Shown: piece by piece, positions 40,784 to 54,153 of the stretch
Numbering within the stretch: the stretch's first letter is position 1
Layout of the letters: each line of letters begins with the position of its first letter
DNA from: Rhabditophanes sp. KR3021
Taxonomy: Eukaryota > Nematoda > Chromadorea > Rhabditida > Alloionematidae
Reading direction: 5' to 3'
DNA length: 64,000 bases
NCBI GenBank assembly: GCA_963281155.1
Contig: CAUJLY010000003.1
Location: 7,130,001-7,194,000, forward strand
Program-made: the position numbers and the translations under genes
Notes under the pieces: generated by a model
What the model was told of the DNA's origin: nothing
Seen by the model: only the letters and a program-made list of their open reading frames with translations
Databases searched by the model: none

Positions 40784-43535
40784 ATGGACGATTTCAATGG
40801 AGACCATTACGATTCCCTCGTCGACAGCATCAACCGCGACAACTTCAACTCAATCGACGACAATCCTTTGATGGACTTTGACTTTTTGAATTCCGGAACT
40901 GGTCATTATACTGACTTTGAATCTTTCTCAGTTGAGAATATGTTTGACTCACTTCCAGAGGATGAAAAGCACGAGGAGATCCACTTTAAGGTGGAAGGAT
41001 TCGACATCCAACTCCCACCCGAGTCTCCCATTTCCGAGGATTCTATCTTCAACTCGATGGCCAGTTCAACTTCTTCCGACAGTGGTATTTCATCTCCTCC
41101 TACCATAAATGACTTGTATGGCATCAAAGTTGAGGTTGACACTTCTGACAACGTTCATTCCTACTCCAAGACAGCCAACAACTATACAGAAGATGTGATG
41201 TCTCCTGGAGGAATTTCACTCCATCACAATGGCTTGAGTACATTTTTTGAACCCGAGCCTTTTGATTTTGGTTTGAATGCATTTGATGGAGACAGGCACT
41301 TCGTGGATTCTCCAGATGTGGCTACTGTTGGCAGGCCGGCTGCTCGTACTTCTGCCAGACAAAGACCGCCCATCATTCCACCATCCATGTCGGGCAGGAA
41401 TATCATTAGAATCAGTAAGTTTTCCTAAGCGATTCCTTTAAACCACCTTCGAATATCATCTATATTCTAAATTGCCTTCAATTAACCCAAGGCCGTCAAT
41501 TGAATTATTGTCAAGTGGAGGTCTTTTTTATCCCTACCATAAAACTACCACACTACCAATCATTCATAATTTAGACACTTTTTTATTGTCAATATATAAA
41601 TATACACACACACCTCCAATCCTAAATTGATATTTTGTCTAAATTGATTGACCTCGATTTAAAGACCAAAATGTGGATCTAAACTTGTTTCCTATTAAAC
41701 TTGCCAAGGACACTACCAACCACGATACATACTAAAAACAACCCAACTCACCATTCCTCGAGATGACTTGATTAACAACTACTATTTCAGAACCAACATC
41801 TAGACAAATCAACAATCCTTATGCCAAGACCCATTACAGCAGCGGCCTGAGGTCTGAGTCCAATTCGCCTTCCCCCTCCCCCTGTCCCTCGCCCATCGAC
41901 ATCAACGAGAAGGTGACTAATTTGGGGGTAGGTGGGCTGGGGAGAAAGTTCCCCCTCCTAGTGTTGACGGAGGAGGAAAAGAGACTGTGCAAGAAGGAAG
42001 GCATACACCTACCTGACCATTACCCCCTAACCAAGGCCGAGGAGCGTGAGTTGAAAAGAATCCGAAGAAAGATTAGAAATAAGAAGTCTGCTCAAACTAG
42101 TAGGAAAAGGAAGCAGGTTAGTTTTGTCTTTTTTGTTCAAATGTTGCATCATCAAAGTGGGTCGTCATTGGTAACATACATTTCGTAGCCATCACCATCC
42201 GTGGCGAAGTTGGCTTATCAAATGTCAGATCGTATTGAAAGTGCGCAAGTTTCTTTAGACTTAATTCAACCAAAACTTCCTTCTTTTTTGTGTACATACT
42301 CTCTTTTTTGTATTGAGCTATCAAATAATATACTTAGTGTATTTAGTTGAAAGCAAGGAAGGTTTTTTGGTGGGCAAATAAGTTTGAGACGGCCATTGCT
42401 CAACATTCGGTGTAGTCTTTTGTCATAAGAGTATGGATGCTATTTGTGCAAACATAACAAAAATGATGAGATGAAAGTGTTGTTGATCAAATCTTGTGCG
42501 TGTCTGGACCGTACCAGGTGTTGCGGAGTTGTGCATACAAAGTTGATCGTGTATGTGTAACTGACAATCACCTATCTAAATAGTACTATGACATCTAAAC
42601 TTTACAAAGCATGGCAAAATCACAGTCTAATTTTGTATATTTTGTAGGATTATATCGAGGCTTTAGAACACCGAGTCGATCAAACTGATAATGAGAATAG
42701 GGAGTTGAGAATTAAGTTGGAAAGTATGTCGACGGAAAATTCGAGTATGATGTCGCAGTTGAGGAAGCTTCAGGCTATGTTGGCTAAGGAGACGAAGGCG
42801 CCTTCGCAAGCTGGGACTTGCTTGGCTGTGATGGTCTTGTCTGTCTGCTTGTTGATTGGACCGAACCTGTCTCCACTGTCCAAGAGTAGATTTAACGAGA
42901 GTGAAGAAGCTCAGAAAGGGGCTCATTTCAAGAGAGGGTCCGTGTTTATGGGGTCTGCGTTGGGATCTACGACTCCATCTAGAACTCTCGTAGACTTTGC
43001 AAATCCAACCAACAATTTCTTCTCAGACCCAATCCAAAACAGACAATTGGAGGAGTGCAAAGTTTCCGATGGTACTTTCACTAGTGAAGTGTACAACACC
43101 AAGGTCACTCCTCCAATGCCGAGAACTACCAACAGACAAATATTCGTAGGAGATGCTGCTCCGGTGGTGCGTCGAATTCCAGTGGTCAATGTTCATTCAC
43201 GGCCAACAGGAAGAAACTCACTCCTTTCAAATGGTCAACCCCAGAACTTCGGGAAAGTTTACAACTCCTACACCAATCCATCCACCCCCCAAAACAACAT
43301 GAAGATAGTGGATGCTTCAAGATTAAGAACTATTGTTCCAATGATGAAGGAGGTTCGTGGGCAACACATCCCCGTGGCTAGAATCGTCAAAAGAAACGCC
43401 ACCTCGACCAACAACCAAGTGATGATGCCACCCCACCACCAACACCAAACCCACAACCAACAAATCTACTTTGCCGATCCCAACTGTTACATCAATGAAC
43501 CTTCGGTCAAAAGAATGCGTATGTCACACATGTAA
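40784..43535 (+). CDS. CREB3/OASIS-type membrane-anchored bZIP transcription factor
   Basis: ER-anchored transcription factor; family members are released by Golgi site-1 and site-2 proteases and activate secretory or stress genes (CRH-2 type in C. elegans). Exons 40784-41414, 41791-42116, 42648-43535; 614 residues. N-terminal acidic Ser/Asp-rich activation region about 1-200; Ser/Pro-rich linker; [13 protein letters not shown] box; bZIP about 289-350: basic region [19 protein letters not shown], then leucine heptads to LRKLQAML. The single membrane span is about [17 protein letters not shown], directly after the zipper, as in the family, followed by a luminal C-terminus of about 215 residues that is Asn/Gln-rich at its end. 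Introns 41415-41790 (376 nt) and 42117-42647 (531 nt) hold no other gene signal. Confidence 0.93.
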
Positions 43536-46206
43536 GATTGTTTATGTTGAGTTGTCTACGGAAACTCTTTATTCTAAAATTCACTTTTCAAGCTGTGCTT
43601 GGACATGTCTTTTAAAGTACTCGACTTGCCAACTTCTTTTAACGAATAAGCTGTTCTTGTACGCAAAACACCACCTATCATTAAGTATTATCACTGGATC
43701 CCTCTACTCTACCACCACTCTCTCCTTATACATATATATATCCAAATATAGACCAAAATCCCAGGCCTTCAAAATGTTTCTGTTTGTAAAATGGTGATCT
43801 TTTAAGATTGCCTCATTTTATGATGTAATGTATTTTTTACGAATTAAACCGTTGTTAAAAGTGTAACCTTATTTATTTAAATTTACACCATCTCCCCAAC
43901 TTTTGTTTTGTGATATCAAATAAAAGTTGGTTTGTTATTATTACTATTGTGTATATCCAAATATCCCTGTTATCATCAAAAATAAAACATCACCTTGATA
44001 AGGTAATTAAATAATTGTAACTTGTTTTAGCCACACAAATAATCCATTTAAAGATACCTTGGGAGAATATTTTTTAAAGTACTTTAATCCGTACTAATAA
44101 CACCCAGTCGGTTATCTTCAATCACACACACATCCCCCCCTTGCTACATTTAAACAAATTTTATCCAAACAAAAAGATCCAAACAAAAATGTATCATCCT
44201 GTGTTAGTATCACTCTCATCATGACTCCATTACACCATCACCTTTTTAAAATCTCTGCGGGTTATTATTAGTTTTAATTTTTTTAATTATGTTTATTTTG
44301 GAATTACTGAAAAAATAATTTAAATGTATTTGTATGTTTTAATTTTTTGAAGATGAAATCAACATATTTCAAGAAATAAACCACATTTTGTATTGATATT
44401 TTGAACGTTTTTTGTTGTGTAATTATTTTTGTATTGGAGAAATAAATATTTTTTTGATTAAAGAGATTCATTTTGTTTGATTCAAAGATGCGAATATTTT
44501 GGGGAAAGGCCAGTATGTGGGTGGATTCAGTTTAGTTAAACATTCCAAAAGGACTTGAAGGTAGGTGTGATTGGGAATGCTTAGGTTGTGTAGTAGAGTG
44601 TGGAAGGAAATTATTTGGTAATTTGGTGTAAGAATAACAAAGATATTAGTGTGTTTGTGAGACTGTTTAATGACAACCAAACAGAATTATATTATTGTGT
44701 GGCATTTGCGAAGAAACTGAATCAGAAGGGACTTTTAAAGAGGTTTTTTACTGAATTTGCTCCAACTTCAAACAAGTTATTTGAAAGGAAGGCAAATCTG
44801 ATTTGCTGATTAATGAAAGCTTAACACACATTCGATAATGGAGCTTGTTAAAATTAGTAGTTGGTTATGTTTATGAAAGATATCAAGAAATGTATTAAAT
44901 CAGTTTCATTAGACCATGCCAAATGAAATATCCAATAAATGTGAGATGTCTAGTAATTGGGCTTTTGGATAATTAAATGAATATAAAATGCGTCCAAATG
45001 CAGTTAAATCCTCTTCCCAAAAGAAACGAAAACATATCAATTAACATTAGTAAAGTTAATTTTTCATGATCTACTTAAATTCATTAATCAGTGACAAGTT
45101 CAATCAAAATCCACTAGTAGTACGTGCCTTTCGCCTAAATCTGTTATTATTTTAATTTGTTTTTGTTATTAATATTTGACAAAAGAGACTGTTTCGCCAT
45201 CTAAATACATCTCAACCATCTCTCCTCCAAACCAGCACCCATCAAAAGACACTTCATTTGCCGGCAACTTGTATCTTTTTCCATTAAATGAAACCGGATT
45301 AATGAAGAAAAGAACATACTTTCACATGTTCCGAAATAGACTGAGAAACTAAAAAATAATCTAAATATATTTTGTACAAACATTTATTGCATTTTCTTTT
45401 TATGTTTTTATTTGATGGCGGTGCTTTTTTAGTCTGCCCGATATATTTTATTATTATTACATATTGTAAACCTTAAGACACTAAATTACCTCACACCAGG
45501 TACCAAATCTTTGTGCATTTGGTTTATTTGAGGTACCTTTAATTGGAAAGGAATTTTAATGTCCATTGCTTCCATCCATTAAACTTCCTTTTGCGAATCA
45601 TTCTTTAATAAGCATTAAATATGATCATAATAAGCATTAAATGCAATCATAATAATTAGGGGGCTATATATAAAGTCGGCGATGCATAAACAACTATCTC
45701 TATTTAAAAATAACCATCTTCGTAGATGAAATAAATCTAAAAATATTCACTTTATCACTCAAAAAACAAGTCCACCTAAAATCAACGTATAAACACCCAT
45801 TTAAACGGACCATACTACCTTTCCTTACCATTATTATGAGATGTTTGAATGTCTTTTTGCTATCTGAAGATCCATCATACCTTTTATCTCATTTTTTTGG
45901 GTGAACAAATTTTACCTCAATAAGTAGTTGCTCCTCCAACTAATGATATAAAATGAAGTGGGGAAGGATGTTTTGGTTGTACTTTTGATTTTGATGAATT
46001 CCATCTCTCCACATATTATCTCCTGATCCTTTGAATCACTTAACATCATTTCTTTATTATCCAAGCTTTAACCGAGGTCTCTCCAAAGCTTGTTTATTGC
46101 ATTTATCAACATCTCTTTTCATTATTAGGAAAGATTTGTTTCCTGATTAGAGAGATATATCTTCATCACGCACCAACATAATATATTCATTACAGATATC
46201 AGCGAC
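43536..46206. other. 2.7-kb non-coding region before the vWA gene
   Basis: 3' flank of the CREB3-type gene and promoter of the vWA gene. A TATA-like CTATATATAAAG lies at about 45664-45675, some 530 nt before the vWA ATG. The frame 44600-44809 on the plus strand (WCKNNKDISVFVRLF) starts only with GTG and has no partner exon, so it is not called. Confidence 0.5.
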
Positions 46207-49200
46207 ATGAGAACAAGTTGTGCCGTCAAATTAAAGTTATTATTATTTTTTTGTTTTTTATTTGCTAAAGGAGATTGTGTTTTTGATGGGGATGGAAGTT
46301 TAGTTAGGAGTCAGGAAGTTTTGGACAGGCAGTGTAAGGATAATGTCAGTATTCAGGTGGTTGTTTTGATTGATATTACTAATCAGAATGTGACTGCCTT
46401 TGAAGAACAAAGAACGAGGTTGTATGAGAGTATAGAGTAAGTTTTTTTGTTTCAAGCCAAGTTATGCCTTTTTTTTAGTTTGCTTGAAATGGTTGCGGAT
46501 GATTCGAGACAATTATTTGTTGGCTTGGTAGCTTTTAACAGAAGACCAATCATCTTGTCTGACCTCAATTCAGACAAAGCCACTGACCTCAATGATCTTA
46601 AAAGATTAATTTCAAAACTCAACCCCAGAAAACGTAAGTCTGAATCTTATACGGCTGGAGCCTTAGAATTCGCAAAAACTATCTTCTCCAAAGCTTACAT
46701 CAAAGACGCCAAAAGAGCCATCATCCTAGTTGATGCAAACCAAAATGTTGACTTGATGGCAGATACGATGGTAGCCAAAAATAAGTTATCTAAATTCAAG
46801 GCTGAGATCTTTGCGATTGGAGCAAATGTCCAACAGGATAATAGCGACAATTTGGTTGCTTATGTCGAGACAATGGCTAGAGTTTATGGGAAAGATGAGG
46901 ATAGGGATAGGTTTATGTCTGAGTTGACGGCTTCATTGCACTACTGCGAAGGAGACTCCAATATCAAAGGACTTTTGAAGGATGATGAGCTGAAATTGAT
47001 GGGAGCTAACAAAAAGCTATTTGCTTCCAAAATTCATACGGGAAGTTTGACGGAGGTGGCCGATCCAACTAAGTGCAAGGTAGAAAATGTGGATCTGTTG
47101 ATCCTTATAGATACGACGGGCCTTTTCGAAGAATCCTTCCAAAAGGAAAAAAAGTTAATCTACGATCTGGTAGACAAAATGGACAACGACTTGCTGGATT
47201 CGGAACTTCTGCAAATCGGGATAATCACCTTCTGCGACGAAGCAACCATCCTCCTTCCCTTTGAATTAGGAAAACACAAGAAAGACCAAATCCTTGAGTT
47301 GATCAAAGACATCAAATATACTGGAAAATCAACTTCAATTGGGAGTGGGGTTGAGGCGTCTATTAAAGAGATGTCTCGAGTCAAAAGAAAGAATGCGAAG
47401 CAATTTTTCCTGTTGATTAGTGATGGCCATGGGCAGGAATATTGGCATGTGGTGAGAAAAGTTAGTGAGAAATTAAAAGCCGCTAGTTGTGAATTGTTTG
47501 CCGCCACCACCAGTCCCAACTACAACTTTGTTGAGTTGAAGATGTATGCGGGAGGAAAGGGTAGTCGAGTCTTTTATGGGAGTAAGATAGTTGATTTGAT
47601 CCCAAGTATTAACAAGGAAATGGGTAAATGCTTTGAGAATGCGGCCAGTATCAGGGAAATGGCTGAGGCCAAGAGAAGTTTGACTTCCCTCAGACCTACC
47701 ACCGCCACCATCACAACCACACCCCAACCCCCTACTACTATGATGACGACGACGGAAATGGTGACAACTACTCAAACACAATTAGACAGGTTATTAGAAA
47801 GTGGGGTAGGAAAATATATGGGAAAACGCAGAGTGCTCAGCAGATCCCGTAGATGTGATGATAATTTTGGATTTGTCTACTTCAATTACAGATGTATTTG
47901 AAAAGCAAAAGCAGGTAGCTTTGGATTTGTTGCAAGTTCCTTCTAAATTTGATTTCCAACATCGAGTCAGGGTTGGGGTTGTTACATTCAACTTCTACTC
48001 TAAATTGGTGTTGAAATTGACTCAGTTGCGGGACAAAGAAAAGATGTTGGAGGAAGTTAGTTTGATTAGGCATACCGGAGGGCAAACCTCCTTGATGAGT
48101 GGTGTCAATGAAGCCATCAATGAAATTAAAGCTACTCAAAGAAACAACAACACCAAGTTGGTAACTTTAATTATCTCGGATGGAAATTCACGAGACAACT
48201 GGAGGTCTGTGGTGAGGACTGCCAGCATTTTGAAAGAAATGGAATGTGTTGTGTATGCAGTTACAGCTTCTGACTTCTACAATTTCAATGAGTTGAAGGA
48301 GTATGCAGGATCAGGGGAGAGAGTCTTTTTGAATGGAAATTCAAGGCAGTTTATTAAGAAGGGAAGCAAATTTTTGTTTGGGTGTGACATTGATGAGATG
48401 GACTTCATTAAGGAGGTTAGGAAAGAGAGTAGTTCGACTGTTTCCCTCACTTCAACAACCACTACGGCAAAACCTACTTTGGAAGAGAAGAAATTGGATA
48501 AATCGGTGGAAAATAAGTTGGTAGGAAAGGCAGTTGGAGATAAGGGTTTGGGGGGATGAAAGATAAAGATTTGGGGAAAGAAGTTAAGTCTTCTGAAAAG
48601 GCAGCTGTAATGTTGAGTGTGACGACAGAAGAAGACGACAGCAAAGAAGTTTCAATCAACGGAAAAGATGCTTTTAAAAACTTGAGTGAAGAAAGCATTG
48701 TGAAAGCACGGCAAAAGTCAAACCTATCTGAATCCCAAAAATCTACAACTATTGAGGGAAGTGGAATGTCAGAAGATGAACTAGATTTCATCAAGACGCA
48801 TATGAAAAAGGGAGCAGGAGATGATACGAAGACTGCATTTAGTGAAGTTGTTGATACGTTCGAAATGGACAGTATGACGACGAGCAAATCTAATTCAGTT
48901 GATTCAGTTCCCAATAACTTTGGGAAGGTTAATATCCAAACTTCGATAGCTGTCGAGACTACGACGAGGCATGGCGATAAAACTACGGCAAAGACGACGG
49001 AGTCTAATTTTGATATGAATAGTGAGGAGATGGTGACGGTTAGTAAAGCTAAGACGACTATGACGCAGAATACGGTTGATCCGATCGATGTTAGGATTGA
49101 GACCTTGTCTAAGATTTCGAAGAAATTTAATATTGTCCATAAGCCGGCTGATCCAAAATCTTCCAAAGAGGCCAAATGGTCAACAGATCCATCAAACGAT

Positions 49201-52200
49201 ACAAATAGAACTAAGAAACCTAAGCAAAGATGCGATGAAAATATTGACGCAACTGATGAAAGTGCCAAGCCTGAAGATGATGGCAAAATAAAAAGCATTT
49301 CAAATGAGAAGTTACCCAAATTTAGTGCTGAAACGGGTGAAGAGGATTATGAGGAGAAAGATGTTGGCTTGCGCAAAATTAAAATTGATAAGAATCAGTT
49401 GAATCGCAATGAAAGTACTTTGACGCCTAAGAAACTGGCTGAAATCAGTGAAGTTCCGGCAATGAGACACTTCAAAGATCAAGTCAAGGGGACAACTATC
49501 GAAGTAACCGATGAAACAACAACTAGTACCACTGCAACAATGACAACAACTTCCAAAATGTCTTCAACTTCCAAAATGACAACAACTTCCAAAATGGCAA
49601 CAACTTCCAAAATGCCTCCAACTACTAAAACCAAAGACGAATTTATGGCCGTAGAATCATCGGGGGAAGAAGCTGAAATGCCAACTCCTAGATCTGGTTC
49701 GATTATATTCAATGTGGATCATGATCAATTATTAACTACTACCACAAAGGCACCTTCCACCACAACAACCACAACCACTGAGAATCCTTTCCCCGAAGGT
49801 TGTAGGATAGACTTGCTGTTCGTTATAGACTCTTCACAATCTATTGATAATGGCTTTGAAAAGCAAATGCAACTGTGCATAGACTTGATCAAAAGAATTC
49901 CTAACGAGGATTTTAGGAATAGAGTGAAGGTTGGGGCTGTTTCATTTACCAGGACTTACAAAATTGAATTCGAAATCGGCAAATTCGACAACAAAGACGA
50001 CATCTTGAATGCTCTATTTAAAATCAAACACATCGGCGGTGGAACCTCTGTAGTCAGTGGATTGATGAAAGCCGTCAAGACACTCCAACAGACCAAACGA
50101 ACAAGTGCCAAACAATTCATCGTCCTTCTGTCTGATGGAAACTCCGTAGACAGCTGGGGGAATGTGGTAGCAACGGCACATCAGTTGCGCAACATCAACG
50201 CTGACTTGTATGCTGTGACCGTGTCGAAGAATTACTACTTGGAAGAGTTGCAACTATACGCAGGAAACAAATGGTTTGTGTATGTGGATGCACGGACTAG
50301 GCAGTTTTTAAATGATGCAGAAGTTACCATTCACCAATGCACCCTCCCAACCGTCCCCTCCGACACTCTCGAAAGCAAGAAAGCCTTTGATGGTGATAAG
50401 GAAAACACATTCAGATCGGTTGAACATCGAACCATCGACGAAGGGGACAAAGTTCACAAAGAATCAAAGCTTAAAAATCAGAAATTTGGGGAAGAAGCAG
50501 CCGTCATCAAGATGGTCCAAACAGATGACATCTCCAAGACAGAACCCAAGACGGTGGCGTTAAAAAATTCAGAACGATTCAAATTATTAAGAACTAGCAA
50601 AGAAAGAGAACTTTTCTTGCAGGAAACTGCGGAGGCTACCAAAAAAGATAAGGTACATTCGAGTATGACGAGCAACGAGATCGTCAATGATAATAAATGT
50701 CACAATGACTTGGTTGACTTGATCATCTTGTTGGATACTTCTACCAGTATTACTAAGGAATTTTACGAGGAAAAGTCGTTTGTTTCGGATTTGATTAAAG
50801 TTCTTCCTGGCAAAGATTTTGAAAATAGATTTAGAGTGGGTGTGATTACTTTCAGTAAAAGAGCCAAGATCATACTGTCGCTTAATAAGTCTATGTCTAG
50901 AAATGACGTTTTGTACGAAGTTGACAGAATCGAGCAGTCTGGCGGTGAGACTTCCCTCATTTCAGCTGGAAACCTTGCATTAAAAGAAATTCAAGCAGGC
51001 AAACGCAAGGGAAGTAGAATTGTAACAGTTATTGTTTCGGATGGCAATTCACAAGATGAGTGGGAGGAAGTAGTTTCGACAGCTAAAAGATTAAGATCAA
51101 CATGCGGTGATAATATTTATGCAGTAACGTTGAGCGACAAATATTATTTCGATGAGTTACTTGAATATACTCAGAAATCTAGTCATATCTTTGTAGATGA
51201 AAAGATCAACCAATTCCTTAAGAAGGTGGGAGAAGTTGTGTTGGCTTGTGAAGAAGATCCATCTCCAGTCATCACAATGGCTCCAATGGTGACTATAGTG
51301 GCAACGGAAGCCACGACTATTGAAGTTGATAAAACTACTATGAAAAGAGAACCTGAAATAGTTGAAACTACCCTTCACCAAACTACAACCACCACCCAAA
51401 TGATGACGACGGTGGAGGCAACCACCCAACCATCGACAACCACAACCACCAAACCTTTCATTACCTCACTCGATGAGAGATGGGCCGGTTTTATTGACAA
51501 TGAAGATGGAACCAAAAATGTGAGTAATGTTAAGCTGCGCCATTTTGTTGTTAATGGGAGTGAGAAGATTAGGGGTGGTGTCAAGAACGAAACAACTTCT
51601 GACAACGAACCTATACAAGTAGCAACCACAAATTCTGGTGAACTAAGTCATCTAAAGGAAGACACAAATAAAGTGCGAAATCAAACTTCAGATGAACAGA
51701 TCCATTTAAAGAACAACATAACAATTGAAGTGCAAAATCAAACTTCTGACCAAAAGATTAATCTACAGAGCAAAACAACAAAAGTATTAAGTGAAAGTTT
51801 TGCTGAAGAGATCACTGATATTTCTGATTCAACGAATGAACCAACTATTAACAAAACAAACAAGTTAACGGCTAAAGATGCTACATTAAATAATAATGAG
51901 AATGTTTTGTTCCATAAACAAGCCTTCGGAGTTTCTTCCCATGAATCAAGAGAAGCTATCAATCCTAGGTGTCATTATAAAAAGATGGACTTGGTTGTTG
52001 TGTTGGATGCTTCCTCTTCGAGAAAAGAAGTTTTTGATGCTCAGCGTGAATTGACATTAAGTTTGATTGAAAGACTACCGATTGTTAATGGGAGTGATAA
52101 AGTTGCTTTGGGAATTGAAAGCTTTAATAATAATGCCGTTGTCAGGCAAACCTTATCTGCTTTTAAAAGTAAAGAAGAAGCCAGAGCAGCTGTGGAAGAT

Positions 52201-54153
52201 ATCCGCTACAAAGGAGGCTCGACGATGACGAGTCGCGGCATTGAATTAGCTATCCAAGAATTAGAAACATACAAAAGAAACGACGCTTTCCAAGTTATTA
52301 TTCTAATGAATGATGGTATGAGCCAAGACGAATGGTACACCGTCCAAAATACAGCTGCCAGTCTAAAAAATAGTAAAGCTGAAGTTTACGGAGTTGCGAT
52401 GGGGAATAAAGTTGACTTTAGAGAATTGAATTTGTATATTCCTGGGGAAGGACGAATTTTCAGAGATAACCAAACTGAGTTGTTCCTCAAAACAATTGTT
52501 GACTTATTAGATACCGGTTTGGAAGTTAATTGTCACGATTTTATCAATTATGTACCATCTAGTACAACTCAGACATTTAACGAATCTCCTTTAAGCGAAT
52601 CAACAATCCCCAAAATCCCAACCACAACCCACTCAACGATGACAGAAATTCATGAAGATAATTTGGAATCGTGTAGTCTTCCTAATCTGGATTTGGTAGT
52701 CATCTTCGATACCTCCGCCGATCCAGACACAACGGCCGATGACAAAGTAACGATGAACCGTTATCTATTGACAGATTTGATAGGTTCTCTGCCAGTAAAT
52801 GAACGCCTCCGAATGTCGATCATAACATTCGAAGATGAGCCTAAAATCATTTACGAATTCACCAACACTCAAAACAAAAAACATTTGATATCAGCTGCAG
52901 AGGCGATCAAGTCAAAGCCAGGCAAATGCTCATACGCAAAAGCAGTCGACTCCGCTTACCAATACTACAAAGCAAACAAACGACCCGATGCGAGGGGGAT
53001 GTTTGTGTTGGTGGGGGCAGGGAATGGAACTGATTCAGCTGAAGAAAGAAGCAAAGTTGCTAATTTGGTTAGGAGAGATAAAAACGTTAGTTGTTATGCT
53101 TTGCATAGTGGGACATTTGTAAATCAACAAACTTTAAAAGCTTACACTTCGACTGAAGACAAAATATTTACTTTTGAAAGGAATGCGGCCTTTGTCGAGT
53201 TGTTGATGAAGAAAATTAAGGCCGGAGATTCGGAAAATTGCAGGAAGGCTAAGGGCATATTGAGTAATGTGAAGGCGATTGTCAAGGAAGAGACTTATGT
53301 GAGTATGCATAAAAATGCACCTCTTTCAGAATTGACCTTAGACGGAAATGTAGAAGATATTTCTTCCGAAAAGGATATTCAACACTCAAAAAGTAATAAC
53401 AATGAGACGTCTTCTGAAAACGACGGTACTTGCTTGATAGACTTAATCTTAATAATGGATGTTTCCAATTCTGTCAAAGATACTTTTTCCAAACAAAAAG
53501 AAATTGCAAAAGAAATCGTATCTCAATTGCACGTCAGCCAGCACCACGCCCATGTTTCTTTGATCAAATTTGGAAGTGAAGAAAACACCAAAATAGTGTA
53601 TTCTTTTAGTTCACCTCACCAAAAACAATTTATAATGAACGCTATAACAAATTTGAAATTAAGCGGAGGTTCCTCAGCCATTCACACAGCCTTGCAATTA
53701 GCCTCCCACGAATATTCAACAAACAAAGGGGTACGAATAAAGGCTGCCACACCATTTGCAGTAATCATCAGCGATGGTTTTTCGATGATCGAAGTTTCTG
53801 ATTCGGCTAAGTCATTAAGAGAAGTGATCCCTAATACTTATGCTATTACTGTTAATCACGAGGTTAGTTTGCAAAAAATATTTTGGCAACGGCCTACTTC
53901 TTCTATTACTTAAATATATACGCACAGAAAAAAGATTAATGTTGATGGGTTACTTTTGGAATGACATTCCTAAGGATAATTAAACAAAAATCAAAGGATT
54001 AAATAAATAAAATTAACCTCTTCTTCCTTCTTTCAGTACCCATTCAACATCCGTGAACTTGAAAAAATTACGAACAACCCAAGACGTGTCTTTACCAACA
54101 AAAATTTGCCGAACTTCTTTACAATCTTAAAACATTACACTAATGGATGCTAA
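46207..54153 (+). CDS. Secreted giant protein with eight von Willebrand A domains
   Basis: Signal peptide at 1-23 (LKLLLFFCFLFAKGDC). Proposed exons 46207-46436, 46479-47760, 47810-48520, 48589-53862, 54037-54153; 7614 nt, 2537 residues, all phases agree. Exons 3 and 4 are joined by short introns (49 and 68 nt) inferred from frame changes; the first (GTGACA donor) is the weakest. vWA domains by position: 46345-46950, 47075-47640, 47834-48395, 49800-50340, 50695-51255, 51970-52545, 52670-53245, 53430-54150. Nearly every domain is framed by one Cys before and one after. The DxSxS metal site is intact in domains 3 (DLSTS), 4 (DSSQS), 5 (DTSTS), 6 (DASSS) and 8 (DVSNS), lost in 1 (DITNQ), 2 (DTTGL) and 7 (DTSAD). 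Thr-rich (TTTT) and Ser/Lys/Glu-rich linkers suggest O-glycosylation. No collagen, EGF or membrane segment. Probably extracellular matrix; partners unknown. Confidence 0.88.

Noticed and set aside
44600..44809. 70-codon plus-strand frame with WCKNNKDISVFVRLF
   Set aside because: Starts with GTG, has no splice partner and lies in the 3' flank of the CREB3-type gene.
48474..49319. 281-codon minus-strand frame rich in Leu, Ser and Val
   Set aside because: Antisense to the Ser/Thr/Lys-rich linker of the vWA protein; its composition is what the reverse complement of such a linker gives.
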